DNA from: Galeopsis tetrahit
Taxonomy: Eukaryota > Streptophyta > Magnoliopsida > Lamiales > Lamiaceae
Length of the DNA stretch: 64,000 nucleotides
Assembly (NCBI GenBank): GCA_963675135.1
Contig: OY776132.1
Coordinates: 1,922,001-1,986,000, forward strand
Direction of reading: 5' to 3'
Shown: positions 24,103-36,203 of the stretch, piece by piece
How the letters are laid out: each line of letters begins with the position of its first letter
Numbering within the stretch: position 1 is the stretch's first letter
Position numbers and translations under genes: made by a program
Notes under the pieces: model-generated
The model's input: the letters and a program-made list of their open reading frames with translations, nothing else
Database searches by the model: none
Told to the model about the DNA's origin: nothing

Positions 24103-24430
24103 TTACAACAACATCAGACTATGCCTAAGTTTCGGCTCCCTGCACCATTCATCATATGTGTTCCAGAAATAAATCATGGACATGGCTTTCATCCACTTGA
24201 AAGAAGCTAACCTGATTCTTTCAAAAAATTTATCCTCGTCAAAGTTTATCCCGTTAAAGACTGTCTTATTCCTGCTGATCCATAACTTCCAAATTGTACC
24301 GTGCCATACCAGTTTCCAAGCTCGCCTCCATAGTTCCTCGGCCATCTAACTGTGTTTCTTGAAATGATCCAAACCGCTCGATCCTCCTTGGCAGTCCACT
24401 CCGAACCACTCGTTAATCCTTTTCCAAAAA
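24103..24430 (-). pseudogene. LINE reverse-transcriptase C-terminal fragment (zf-RVT region)
   Basis: Minus-strand WRRAWKLVWHGTIWKLWISR, then NKTVFNGINFDEDKFFERI, is the typical C-terminal zf-RVT-like end of plant non-LTR retrotransposon ORF2. It is preceded out of frame by a further piece near 24350-24430. No reverse-transcriptase core remains. It lies within Helitron B. Confidence 0.75.
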
Positions 24431-25014
24431 AATTATTTGTAATTCGATAAACATAAGCCACTTAGGAATGAAAAACTTCAGTTCGTTTACCTGTGGGGTG
24501 AATCGTTTGCACCCTAAGAAAGATGAAGACTGGTGGAAGAAATAATCATTTGATATGACAGAGAGAAATGAGATAACTTATATCAAAATAAAAATAGGGC
24601 AAATAGAGCTAAATGAAAGTTTCATTAAAATAAAATTTTAAAAGTAGGTAAAGGAAAATTGAGTAGATAAGCACCATCGAAAAAGGGTGGTCATCGGTGG
24701 ATCCATCACAGCAGTAGCCAGGCCGCAAGAGAATATTGAAGAACATACTGCAATTCAAAGCAAAATTGAGAAGAAAGAGCATCTGGAAAAAAAAAATCCA
24801 ACACAAACAATGTTAGTGAAATGATGAATAGAAAGAAATGGGATAACACATATATCTTCAAAATAGAGAAATAGGGCAAATGGAATCCACCATTTTTCAT
24901 TTGAAGACATTTATAAATTAACCCAGAGTGTAGTAAAACAAACAAAAATTTACAAATTAGCATCAGTGTTCTAATGTGCTCAAGATATAAAAGTAACTGA
25001 TTTGGAAAACATCA

Positions 25015-25675
25015 CCGTTCATCCCTTGCCTCCACCACCACCACCAATCTTAGGACCCTTGGAAACAACACCCTTGTGCATTGCCCTTCATCTTCTGCTT
25101 CGAAATGGTTTCTGATTTTTTGGCCTTCTTCTCATCTTTAGTCTTGTTGATTCTCTCCTTAAATCTCACTGAGATAGGCATTCCAAATTCAAAATTCACA
25201 AAAATCAACCATTATAAAGGTGTGTGTTTGGAAGAAAATATGATTTAAAAAAAGTAATGTGCATTTGTAAACTCTACTTTCAGCTTCCAAAACCACTGTA
25301 TATCAAAAGCTGTGAGTGTCTATTAGTGATTCTGAGAATAAATGTTTAATAGGACAAATGGTTAGTGTTTGCAAAAATTTGTAGGAGGTAGCCATTGAGT
25401 GTTTGAGAAAAGGTAAAATGTTAAGAGTAAAAGTAGAATCAAGTAGAAGCATACTCTTATCAGCGACTTTAGGAGATTGATTTTTTTAAGTAGAAGAATT
25501 CAATTTGAAAACACACAAATAAGCTATTGCAAAGCAAAAAACGATTAAATAATCAGTTTATAGTTGTTGTTAAAATAGCCTTAAGTTGCAAGAGAAATTC
25601 TTTATGGCATACCGTAAAGCAGCTTCACGGGCAGCATCACAAACCTCTTGACTTCTCACTCCTCCATTTCTGAAT
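25015..25675 (-). pseudogene. Captured ribosomal protein L24 (eL24) gene fragment
   Basis: On the minus strand an upstream exon piece (about 25665-25612) reads EVCDAAREAALR. A downstream piece (about 25180-25015) reads RFKERINKTKDEKKAKKSE and then, after a small frameshift, the Gly-rich KIGGGGGGKG end. These are the C-terminal basic extension and GGGGGKR tail of plant 60S ribosomal protein L24. The N-terminal globular domain is missing. The intron between the two pieces is retained, showing a genomic rather than retro-copied origin. It lies inside Helitron B. Confidence 0.75.
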
Positions 25676-27552
25676 AAGTGGCCCCCATGATAGACCTTGA
25701 ATAGGGAACCTGCAATTCAATGTCAAAGGGAGACTCAAGAGTCAAGACTAAGAAGAAAACAACATAAATTTTTTGGTTCTTGCAATGGATACATATCAAT
25801 TTTCACCTTTGAATATACTGGTTTCAATTGGTGGAACTCAACAATGTGTAGCCTTGAACTCTCTCAAATCAAGCAAATAAATGTTGAAGAGAAATATCAT
25901 TTACACTAACAAACAACGAATAAGACACTCAATGGAGATACTCACCGCTAATCCATCCAGTCCAAGCACACCAGCAAAGAAGTTAAAGATGAAAAACATG
26001 TAAACGAAAATAAAAATAAAAAACAACACATACATTAAAAGCAAATATAATTACATTAGTGAAAAAAATTGTGTTATCTGTTTCAATATTTGTACAACAA
26101 CCTAAAAAAAGAGAATCCATAAAATAAGTCAAATAAAAATACCAAGAATCAATAACTTACAAATAAAAACATCCATCATCACCAATATTTGACGTCGCTC
26201 ACGACAATGACGTTGCCCTTAAACCACCAAGAAATGACCGACACTCATAGTCAGGATCTGTAAAATTTCTGATCAAGACCAGAAAACCAAGGAAATTAAA
26301 TACCATATACACCATCCAGCAAAATGGAAAACCCAATTTCTGGAAATTGCTCATATTAAAAAATCGTGTAACAAAAAATCAGAACTGACGAAACCCAGTT
26401 GTTAATATGGACCCCCTAACGAATTACATATGCACGAATTTGAACCTCACATTTGCAGAATGTACAACGCAAAGACACAAATCGAAGAAAAAAAAACGCC
26501 TCATCCTAAAATACTAAAACTCAACTCTTTTCATTTTTAGGAGAAATTTCAAAAATAAAAACAAATCAGAGGATAATTGTTTACCTCTGTCGAAGAAGAA
26601 GCCAAATTCGGATAAATTATTGAACCGATTCTCAGAAGATGAAAATAAAAATACATTGGAAAAAAAATCAGAGAAGAGAGAGCGAAAATCCAAATCTTTG
26701 AAATATGAAAATAAACAAATCATTACCGTCAAATTTATTGAAAATTAAAGAGACAATGGAGTGATTGGAGACAGGAGAGAGCAGTGGATGATTTACGCGT
26801 GTAGAATTTAAATCACTTCAATAAAAAAAAAATATATCAAGCATATCTTTTTTTACCTATGGGATGCAAGGACTGCATTTGCGGGAAGAAAGAGTTCTGA
26901 ATGATGAAGGGGAAGGAGGTACTCCAACAGCAAGATCGATCTCCCGAAGAAGCTCTACAAAGTGTGAGCGGTGAGGTAGGTTAAGCAAGTAATATAAATC
27001 TACTCTCTCTTGTAAAAATAAATTAATAAATAAAAGTAATAAAAAAAGAATTTGAAGAGTTAGCTTCTAGAGAAAGCCAAAAGCCTCCTAGAAATAGCAA
27101 AATAAGAGTTCTTGTTTGAGCGTGACTATTAAAAATTAAATGCAATGTAAAAAAAAAAATTCTAAAAATAGTAGATGTAAAATGAGCTGGAAAAGGGGGC
27201 TGCTAGACTATCCTCTTTATATATATATATATAGATACTATTCTTCTAGGGGTAAAATTGGTATTTTATATATATATTGAATTAATAAAAATAGAGGGGG
27301 AGTGTATTAAACAAACTGGAGGGGTATATACCCCAACCCTTTTGGATTTGGGTATATGTTTGTATTGGGCCTGTACCCACAAAAGCCCATAGGCAAAGAC
27401 AACCCACTAAATAAATGCATTCTAAAAAACCAAGCAAATCAAACCTTCAATTCTAAAATAATTAAGGTATGCTAAATGAATAATTTGTTTAAAATATAAT
27501 AAAACCATATGTTTAAAACAAACATGTAAATAATGAATTATATATATTATTA

Positions 27553-27873
27553 TACTTTCTCCGTCCCGCAATTACTTTCATACTTTTTCTTCGGGACGTC
27601 ACACAATAATTTTCACACTTTTCTTTTCGAGACATCCCACAATAACTTTCACACCCTTTAAATGGAAATCTTTTTATTAACTTCACCCTCAAAATATCCT
27701 TAATTTTACACAAATGCAATTACCTTTTCTTCACGCATACACAAAAGTCAACTCATTTCTTTATTTTATACATAAAAGTTTACAAAATTACCCCTCAAAA
27801 TCTCCACTGAATTCACTTATCTTATTTTGTGTGCCACTTCACATGTGAAAGAAATCACGGGACGGAGGAAGTA
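27553..27873. mobile_element. Stowaway/mariner-like MITE
   Basis: The left end has TTTCTCCGTCCCGCAATTAC; the right end has CGGGACGGAGGAAG in inverse orientation, with TA at both borders. A degraded sister copy lies at 7150-7412. Confidence 0.8.
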
Positions 27874-28406
27874 TAAAATACAATTAATATCGAAATGATA
27901 ATTTATAATGTTCAAATATAGTTGATGAAATGTTATATTTATCCAAACAATATGATACAAACTCATCATATCGAGTAATTTTGGACATAGTTATATAAAT
28001 GTCATTCGTATGAAAAAATCACTAATATATTGAATTGAGATGAAAATGATATAACGTGACATGTCTTGTCAATAAATATAAGTGATTTCAGATTTTTTAT
28101 TTTTATTTTTCAGGAAAATAGAAATACAAATCTTTTGATATCCTTTCAAAAAATTTCATACTTTCTTTTTTAATTTGTCCTTCAAAAGTTTGCATATCTC
28201 AAAATATAAATAATTATCCCAATCCACATTCTGATCATATACATATATTTACCTTTCATGTCATTACTTTTGAAGTCCACTATATACTTAATCCACTTAA
28301 TTTATTTACTTTATATATAAAAATTTATAAAATTACACATTAATACTTTATTTATTACATTTTTTTCTTAAAATATTTGTTCGAGATTTCTCGCAATTTT
28401 TTCGAG

Positions 28407-28527
28407 GAAGAAAGTAGTACTAGACTGAGATGTAAATATCAATAAAAATCTTTCTATTCAAAATTTCGGGGAAGAAAGTAGTACTAGACTGATATGTAAA
28501 TATCAATAAAAATCTTTCTATTCAACA
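28407..28527. repeat. 64-bp direct tandem duplication
   Basis: GAAGAAAGTAGTACTAGACTG starts at 28407 and again at 28471, each copy running through TCAATAAAAATCTTTCTATT. The copies differ at one or two sites, so the duplication is recent. Confidence 0.85.
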
Positions 28528-28743
28528 AATCCATGAAGCACACATATGTTTATGTGTCACATAAGCGGTGAGCCACTATACATTCCCGTGAACTGAGAAT
28601 ATATTTATGATATTGCACTACCAAAAAAAATAATATAATTTCATACATATACAAATAAATTTGTAATTTTTGTGTTACTTTTTCAAATATAAATCCACAA
28701 TTATATTTTCATAATATTAAAAAAATATACATTTTATTTATAT

Positions 28744-29530
28744 CAGGCGATCTTCTATGAGAAGCTCACGAAATTTTACACACATTGCTACATTATTGGG
28801 CATTCTCTGACTAACTGCAAGAACTCGAAGGGTCAACAGGACCGTGTGCAGGGTCATCATGGGGATCAGGGTCGTTAGGCTCAGGACGATCGTCAGGACC
28901 AAATGAGGAGAGGTCGTGGTCGTACTCATTCTCACCGCCACCGCTAGGACGAGAAGAGCAATGGGGCATCTTTGTCCCCTACACGCACTACTGACCCCAC
29001 TTCAACCTCAGTTACTAGTTACTACTACTACTACCCCGCCTCGGGAGGCACACTTGGAAGGGGAGGACCATGTTATAGAGGATCAACAAGATTCGATTAT
29101 GAAGACAACCGACTCAGTTCAGTTGGATAACTCTTTTGAGGCGCTCTCCGAGGAGAATTTAGACACATCACTTACCAGAAACCGTCCTCTTGAAGAGCAG
29201 TTGGAGATGGAGGACGCTCTACAGGATGAGGTGGGTCACCCTTAGCCTGTCACACGGTGGGTCGTGGCAGGCCGGAATGCCGCGACAACTGATAGAGCAA
29301 AGGGTTCCAGTCCCACTACGGTACTTTTCCAGCCAAAACGTACTATTAAGAAAACTCACGAGCCCCTTACCCGCCTCCGGAAACGGGCCAAGACGCCTGC
29401 TTTCATTGAGGAGCTGAACAGAGGACGAAGTACCCCAAATTATGACTTCCTCAGGAATACAACCAGAGAGCCATTTATAGTAGAAGATTCCAATTTGTTA
29501 AAAGATCGCAAGTGCTGTCGAACACACTAG
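28744..29530 (+). pseudogene. Retroelement CCHC zinc-knuckle (DUF4283-type/LINE ORF1) pseudogene
   Basis: The opening frame reads IFYEKLTKFYTHCYIIGHSL then TNCK, the zinc-knuckle context of plant LINE ORF1/DUF4283 proteins (normally Y-E-x-L-P-x-F-C-x2-C-x4-GH-x4-C; here the first Cys is Tyr). Low-complexity sequence follows, with frame changes near 28.9, 29.1 and 29.25 kb. A final open stretch contains KRTIKKTHEPLTRLRKRAK, a nuclear-localisation-like basic tract, before a stop at 29530. The N-terminal domain is absent. It is probably a dead copy. Confidence 0.55.
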
Positions 29531-29659
29531 GCGTTGGTATGGGAAGGGTCCACCTTAGCAATCGTCGGATGGTTCAGTCGATTCTGACACTTCAGAGGTC
29601 AGACCTTCCCTTCACAATCGTTTGTCGGATATGCTAGACGACTCGGATTGAGTGTGTTA

Positions 29660-30171
29660 TCACGGAACACTTGTATTTGTTTTACTTGCACTATTCTACT
29701 TTAGACTTTATTTGTAGAGGAATGTACCCTTATCCTCAAATTTTGTACCTACAGAATTTTTTTTCAAACAAAACTTTAACGACAATCCGATCTCTGACTC
29801 AACTTGTAAACTTATGATTTTATGTTTTCCTTTTCTTTTATGTACCGTCCCTTTTAGTGTCTTAATTTTAAGTAGTGAGACGATTTTAATAATTCACTAA
29901 TAACATTCTGTTCTCTAATTCCTGTTGCCACTCAAACCCCTAATTCTCAGAAAACCCCAAAAATTCCCGTTCTCCAAGATTATCCACCGCGCTGCTACAA
30001 ACATAATTCGATTCCGTCGTCTTCACTGTTTTCTGCATAGTTTCAGCTGTTATCTGTACTTGTGTTTGCGTTCTCCGTTTTTTCTCTCTATATTTTTCAT
30101 CTTCCCAAGTGAGGGTTTTGATGGAATTTGGGGCTTTTTCCTAGAGTAAGGTCTGGTAGTGTTTCGCAATA
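29660..30171 (+). promoter_or_regulatory. Presumed promoter and 5' leader of the DUF7725-type gene
   Basis: AT-rich upstream DNA turns into a C/T-rich leader from about 29920 (CACTCAAACCCCTAATTCTC) up to the start codon at 30172. This is typical of a plant 5' UTR with pyrimidine tracts. The transcription start is not identifiable by eye; an in-frame upstream ATG reading into the gene is not seen. Confidence 0.4.
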
Positions 30172-33100
30172 ATGGAGGCCGGGCGCGGTGTTTCAGTTGT
30201 TATGCGAAACGGGGTTGTGCACGTCGTCTCTGAGCAATCGGCTAGAAACCCTGCTAACGAGGTAAATACTACTTGTATTGGCGTTTATTTGCTTCAATTG
30301 GCTTTCAAAAAGAATAAATTGAAAATAAAATTGACCTTACATGGCATTAAAAAGTAGGGGTCTTTATTTTTATTTTCTCTGCCTTTTTCATTTCCAATTT
30401 GCATTTTTGTTTTGACGCTTGTATTTGCAGGAGTTGGAGCGTTCAAAACAAGGTCAATCTGATGAGAGATTAATATACGAGGTGATAAGTGTGTTCAATG
30501 CAATTGTTTTCAAGTCTTCTTTTGTTGTTCTGCAAATAAGTGAAAATGAAATAACATAGTGTGTGTTATATGAAGGTGCAGCATGGAAGAGAGCCATTAG
30601 ATGTTGATTTCCGCTCTGTTGATGGGGTTTTGGACAATGATATTTTGCAGCAGAGACTTCATGCTATGACAAAACAAAGGGGGGAGTTGCAGAACATGGA
30701 GATTGAGCTTCGAGTCCAAGTCATTGCAAGATCCGAAATTGCAAGGTTGCAAAATGCATTCGATGCCAAAATTAAAGAGCATGCAAATGCCACTGCCAAA
30801 CTTCAGGTTTACTTTGGTTTCATTGCTGTTATCATGTGAAGTTTGATGCATGCATGATGCACAGGAAGATAAATGAATTTTTACTAGTACTAATCATGGT
30901 GTTTCCTTGCTAAATACATCATTTTAAGCTTTTTGATGCGTGAATCAGTACAGTACATGAAGAGGCGTTTCCTTATACTGTAGCAGTTCTTGCTAATATT
31001 TTGATAAGTTCTGATGCATACATTTGTGGTGAGATGCATGGATTTACACTACTCGTGGGGCCTTCTTGATGGTTTATGGTTAAATGTTTAGGGGCAGCAG
31101 CTTGAAAAGGAACAAATGATACATGAGCTGGAGAGAATGATGGACGAAAAGGAGAGAGAGTTGAATGCAATCAGATTAGACAATGAAGCGGTTAGATTAA
31201 ATACTTTTTTATTTTCTTTTGAATTGGAATTCTCTGCCACTAGCGTGTGGTGATTATTTTGTCAAAGTTTATCCTCTTCCTCTATTTTAGCAGGTTTGGG
31301 CCAAAGAGGATCTTTTAAGAGAACAAAGCAAAGAGCTACAGAGCTACAGGTACCTGCTCTATTGTTGAAATGTTTTGTTTTATAGTTAGCTATTTCTTTT
31401 TTGTAGTTTCTGTTTTTAGATGAGATGAACACAGGTTTTTCCATCATATATTTTTTAATCGGATGCTTGATTCATGACTCATCATGTTTTACATACTTTG
31501 GGCTGTTGATTTGTTATTTGATTGTTTCAAGTAATCAAGTCACATCACATTTGCTTTCAATTTTGTGTATTTTCAGTTACTATTGTACTATACACATGGC
31601 TAAGATTATTTTATTTACCTGCTTGGCTTTCTTTCTGCCTAAGGTTTTTGCATATATTGCTATTATTATATGTATGTATGTTATGATATCCCACATTGGT
31701 TCCGCATGAAAGTGTGGAAGGGTATATAAGTGGGTGTCAATCCTTCACCCTTGACCATGGTTTTGGGTAAAGTTAGGGATCCCTAGCTTGTATTCCTAAC
31801 AATTGGTCCGACCTGCCGGATTCGGGCGGGCTGCGGAATGGGGCTTACCCGATGGTGGGCCGGGTGGGGGAGGGGTTGCCACCTCGGATGTGGGCCCAGA
31901 GGGGGGGGGGTTTCCACCCGGAGTGTGCTGTCCGTGGATGTCCGGTTTGAAAGGGGGATGTCGAAATTGCCACAACCCATTACGGGTTGGCTGAAGAAGG
32001 AACTTCCCACTCTTCCAGATGCGCGACCTGCACGTTTATACTGGGATCGAGGCCGTCAACGCATAACCATGGTCCCAACTTAATCCCCGAAGAGCTGATG
32101 AGTTTCAGAAAGTCATAGATCTATGTCGAGATGATTGTGAGTGTTTCTTGCAATTACTTGGCTATCGGCTGGAGGATGGGATTTTCTTGGTCAAGGATAC
32201 TGATTGTTCCCTGATTCCCGCCTTGAGGACAAGGCTGTTCTTGAAAGGGAGGGAATTGTGTTATGTATCGTAAATGAAAGGGATGTGTTGGGAGGCAGCA
32301 GCTGAGGGGAATATTACTGATGAGGGAAATATTAGTAAACAGCAGTTAGTCAGTTTGGCAGTTTGTTAGTTTGGCTTGATAGCAGTGAGTTAGTTTTGGT
32401 AGTTTCTGTTGTTAGGTATTATAAATAGAGGCTGGTAGTATTGATGTATAGAGTTTGGAAATTGGAAATTGGGCAGCTTTGGCTGTGTTCTTGTTATCAC
32501 TTTCTTGAGTCTTTAATCTACTTTCTTGTATGATGTATGATTCACATGATTTTTTTAGGAGGGAGAGGGATACCTCTGAAGCTGAGAGAGCGCAACATAT
32601 TAAACAAATTCATGACCTTCAAGAACACATTCAAGAAAAAGAGCGACAGGTCATTGAATTACAGGAGCAGGTGTGCATGTGTTTTTATATCATGCATATG
32701 CAAACTCATCTTTGTGACATTGTTTCTTAAAATTCTCTGGAGCACTCGTACACTCATTTTTCCATCTGTTAAAGTCTCTGTTGCTCAGGATGATAATTAC
32801 TTTGTTTGTGTAAGCTGTGGGGGCCAGATCTTGTTACTTACAGTTTCCTGTTGATATCTTAAAGCTTTTCTTTGGTCATGCCAAATTGTTATTATTGTTG
32901 AGATTTCTTATTTTGCTTTCTAGATGTAGTTTGAACTTTGCTGGAGATAAATATGCTTTCAGGCCCTTCATTTTATCTGGCAAATATAAAAGTGTTGCAT
33001 GTCGCACCTTTTTGTATATCTGTTAGCTTTATAATGATGCTTTCCTTTTCTTTCTTCAGCATAGGATTGATCAAGAAACTATCCATTTTAAGGATGAGCA

Positions 33101-36100
33101 AATAAGAGAGGCGCAAGCTTGGATAACTCATGCTCAGGAAATAGGTGTGATGCAAACAGCCAATAATCACACTTTACAAGCTGAACTGCGAGAGAGAATA
33201 GAACAATATAATCATCTGTGGCTTGGTTGTCAAAGACAGGTGGTTAAACTGTAGATCAATATATATATATATTTTAATTTTTAGAAAAAGCTGCAGATCA
33301 ATTTGGGATCTAAGCAGAAAGTCAAAACAGCTCCTTCTCTATTAAGGCTAATTGACACATATTCTTCTATCAGCTTGGGGAAATGGAAAAGCTCCATCTG
33401 TGCATACAGCAGTTGCAGCTTGAAATGGCTGATGGAAAAGAAAAGAGTGGTGGGAATCATTCAGATGTGTCGCATGTCTCCCATACAAATTCAATTGATG
33501 CTTCTCAACTTGGACATGTCAATGATAGCCAGTTGGAGGTGAATGATCACAAATCCACGAGTGCAAACACTGGCAGCCTACAAAATGTCAATTCTGAGAG
33601 TTCCGGCGGGGGCACATTATCACAGGTAAAATATGCTATGCTTTTTTTTGTTAATGTGTTTTGTTCTGTTTGTATTCTATGAGATTTGATGTATTGTCGG
33701 TATAGAGCTGCAGGTTTTATTATGATTGATGTTGTGACTCAAATCTTATGTTGATTTTTTTATTTTTGTGCCCTTTCTGTTTCTCTCCTAGTAATGTGTA
33801 GCTGTATTGACTGGATTACTCCTGATGCAAAAGGGACATATGTTCATTGTTTACATCTCTGATACCTGTGTATCTTCATATAGCATCTAGAAAATAAATT
33901 ATGTCTTTTTCAATAGTTCTTCATCCAGAAAATAAATTATGTCTATTTCCTTCCTGAGCTTTTTCCTTTTAATAGACCGAAAATCTTCATGGCGTTGCAT
34001 TTACTCCATCCGTGTTTGGGATGCCGACCTACCTCCCAACTACATTGCATCCATTTGCAATGCAGCAAGGTGTACTGCACCCATCACATATCCCACAATC
34101 TCCTTTCCAGTCGTTACCTGCAGCATCATCGATGCAAAACTGGCAGAGCCAGCAGGTAAATCATTATTACATTGGTTTTTTCTTCTCAGTATTTTGAAGT
34201 TTTAAGTATTTAGAAGCTACAATTTTTATGTTAATTGCTGCCGTCTTTTCTGCTTTGCGGTACTTAAGGTTCAGTTGGATGGAGAACACAAGCTAAAATA
34301 TGACCAGAATACTGAGCAAGCTGAAGAAAACTCGTTGAGAGCAGACTCCCGTTACAACTATGAATCATCAGTGTTGGAGCAAGTTCATCATTCAAATTAT
34401 GTAGATGCCAATGTCAGTCCAGGGCTAGATGTTGGTTATGTGATCCCATCACCTATTGGGGAGAGACAGGTTGGTAGCTCAACAGTCGATTCTTGTTAAC
34501 TTGCCTTGTATGGAGTACTTCTTTCCATATCATTTCCTTTTTGTTTTTTCATGCATTTTTCAGGTACATGACTCTATAGATGAAAGCCATGACAATTTCC
34601 AATCAAAGCTTAACTTGCAGCAAATATCATCCCAACTTCATGAGGTTCTTAGAGTGGATTCCCTTAAACATTTTAATGACTCTAAGGTTTGTTGATGATT
34701 TTCCTGCTCGCACCCATGTTCTCTGTGTAATCTCTTTTTGTTTGCTTACTGAATTTTATGGTCTTTCAGATTGAGAGTTAATTCCTTATTCTCTTTTTAG
34801 ATTAAAGCTCATGTTTAAATAATACTGCTGCAGGAGATGGATGGAAACCTCGTGATTGATCGTGGCCTGGAGGAAAAAATTACGGCGGGAAATTCTGGAT
34901 TTTCTGTCACTGCATCCTCATCTGAACCACCAAATCATGCTATAAATGCCAGTGGAACATCAAATACTAATATAGCTGGAAAGCCAGGGGAAAGGCATCT
35001 GCTTGATGAAAGTGCTTTGCTGGCTGCTATAGCTCGCACAATAGGACCCGATGGCAGAATTAGGATAAGTTCAACTGTGAGTTAATTGATTCATATTCGT
35101 TAGATAACATTAAGGGTAAATGTATTTTTTGTCCCTTGCACTGCTTTGCTTGTCCCTTAAGTTTACGAAATTCAACCTTTTGTCTGTTTTGTCAGTTAAA
35201 AAGGATGAAAAAGTTGAATTTTGTTAACCTGTTTTACCCAGTAAAAGGACAAAAAAGTTGATTTTGTTTAAGGGACTACTAGAATAGACCCCGCGTAGCA
35301 CGCAGGATTTCAAATAGAAGAGATACGAAGATGTTGAGTAGGATTGCAAGATTTAAAAAATTATATTATCATTTTATAATTAAATATATTAAATATTTAT
35401 TTAATTTAATTATAATCATATTGTTGATTTTAAATTTAAACGGTAACTTTTTTAATTAACAAAAACTGTCAAGAATTAAAAAAAATTATAATAAAAATAG
35501 ACTCACAGAATTGCATTATTTTAAATTAAAGACTCTCAAATATATGGTATAAAGATTTTCAAAGTTGAAAAGTAACATACTAAATCAAAATTGGTGAATG
35601 TTAAGGGAAAAAAAAATTCCTTTACCCTAAGATTAAATGTTATGTGCTATTGCGATTGACCATATCTGTGATTTCTTCGAACAGCTTCCAAACAGGCTTG
35701 GAAAAATGCTTGCCCCTCTTCACTGGCAGGATTACAAAACGAAATATGGGAAAGTCGATGATTTTGTGGCCCGTCATCCTGATGTACTCTCTTTCTTGCT
35801 TCCTTTTAAAGTTTTGACCTTTTGATTGATGTTGATTGCTTAGAAGGAGTGTTGTCTTTCTGTAGTTATTTCTGATCGAGGGGGACTACATTCAGCTGCG
35901 AGAAGGTGCACAAAGAATCATTGCTGCTACAGCAGCTGCTGCTAAAGTTGCAGCAGCAGCAGCAGCACCGTCTTCATTCTCATCATTGATGCCTTCTGTA
36001 GCACTCACTCCCATGGCGCAGTCTCAGCAATCGAAAAAGGTTTCTCAAAACAAGGGTGAGAAGCCTGGTATGAGTTTAGTTGACAGAAGACAGAGCAGGT

Positions 36101-36203
36101 GTGTTTACTTGATACTAGTTCATTTTCATTATTATTCTTACTTACAAATGGAATCTTACCTTCTTTCAGGACAACTGGTGCTGCATCAACCCCAAGAAGA
36201 TAG
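30172..36203 (+). CDS. Coiled-coil protein with C-terminal DUF7725-type domain, 15 exons, 727 aa
   Basis: Exons that I can join with intact phases: 30172-30261, 30431-30481, 30576-30806, 31092-31190, 31294-31349, 32559-32670, 33060-33239, 33374-33625, 33976-34155, 34269-34469, 34564-34686, 34834-35076, 35685-35783, 35866-36098, 36170-36203. All introns are GT-AG. The start is the first ATG after a C/T-rich leader (MEAGRGVSVVMRNGVVHV). Residues about 65-275 are a long Glu/Gln/Arg-rich coiled coil. The middle is Ser/Asn/Pro-rich and disordered, including YLPTTLHPFAMQQGVLHPSH. The C-terminal globular part has LPNRLGKMLAPLHWQDYKTK, then HPDLFLIEGDYIQLREGAQ, a winged-helix/LOTUS-like pattern I associate with the plant DUF7725 family. 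An Ala-rich run and a basic SLVDRRQSR tail follow. Molecular function is unknown to me. This is one of the few clearly intact genes here. Confidence 0.85.
31679..32525. mobile_element. LTR-retroelement relics inside intron 5 of the DUF7725-type gene
   Basis: A 123-bp piece, 31679-31801, begins TGTTATGATATCCCACATTGG without its final base and ends TTCCTAACA, the terminal pattern of a small LTR (TRIM-like). GC-rich sequence follows. Around 32221-32262, CTTGAGGACAAGGCTGTTC and AAAGGGAGGGAATTG resemble the 3' end of a Ty3/gypsy pol ORF and its polypurine tract, followed by TGTTATGTATC as a 3' LTR start. The intron (31350-32558) is otherwise intact at its splice sites. Exact boundaries and superfamily are uncertain. 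Confidence 0.5.
35279..35632 (-). mobile_element. Short Helitron-like element in intron 12 of the DUF7725-type gene
   Basis: On the minus strand the 3' end shows an imperfect hairpin (CCTGCGTGCTACGCGGGG) followed by TCTATTCTAG and T. The 5' end starts TCTTAGGGTAAAGGAATTTT and is preceded by A. At 354 bp it is a small non-autonomous form. Confidence 0.5.

Larger units (their letters stand above)
21485..27236 (-). mobile_element. Gene-capturing Helitron B, 5.75 kb, minus strand, nested in MULE 3
   Basis: On the minus strand the 3' terminus has the CCGTGCATCGCACGGG hairpin followed by TGAAATACTAG and then T. The 5' terminus starts TCTATATATATATATATAAA and is preceded by A. Insertion between A and T is seen at both edges (plus-strand A at 21484, T at 27237). 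No replication or helicase protein is present. It carries pieces of a p34/AAGAB-like gene, a LINE reverse-transcriptase tail and ribosomal protein L24, all on the minus strand. Confidence 0.75.
20573..27339. mobile_element. Long-TIR non-autonomous MULE 3, split by a Helitron
   Basis: The left end begins GGGTTGGGGTATATACCCC. The reverse complement of the right end begins identically. The inverted similarity runs for about 100 bp, including the AATACCAATTTT-CCCCT block. A perfect 9-bp target duplication TTTTGGATT lies at 20564-20572 and 27340-27348. After removing the Helitron at 21485-27236, the element is only about 1.0 kb. Its core holds a GTCGAC hairpin region and a GC-rich block with open frames that look like noise. 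No transposase is present. The same architecture recurs in MULE 4 (52852-54147). Confidence 0.88.

Noticed and set aside
25218..25530. Possible Tourist-like MITE (GGTGTGTGTTTGGAAG ... TTGAAAACACACA)
   Set aside because: End similarity is short and no target duplication is visible, so it was not listed as a feature.
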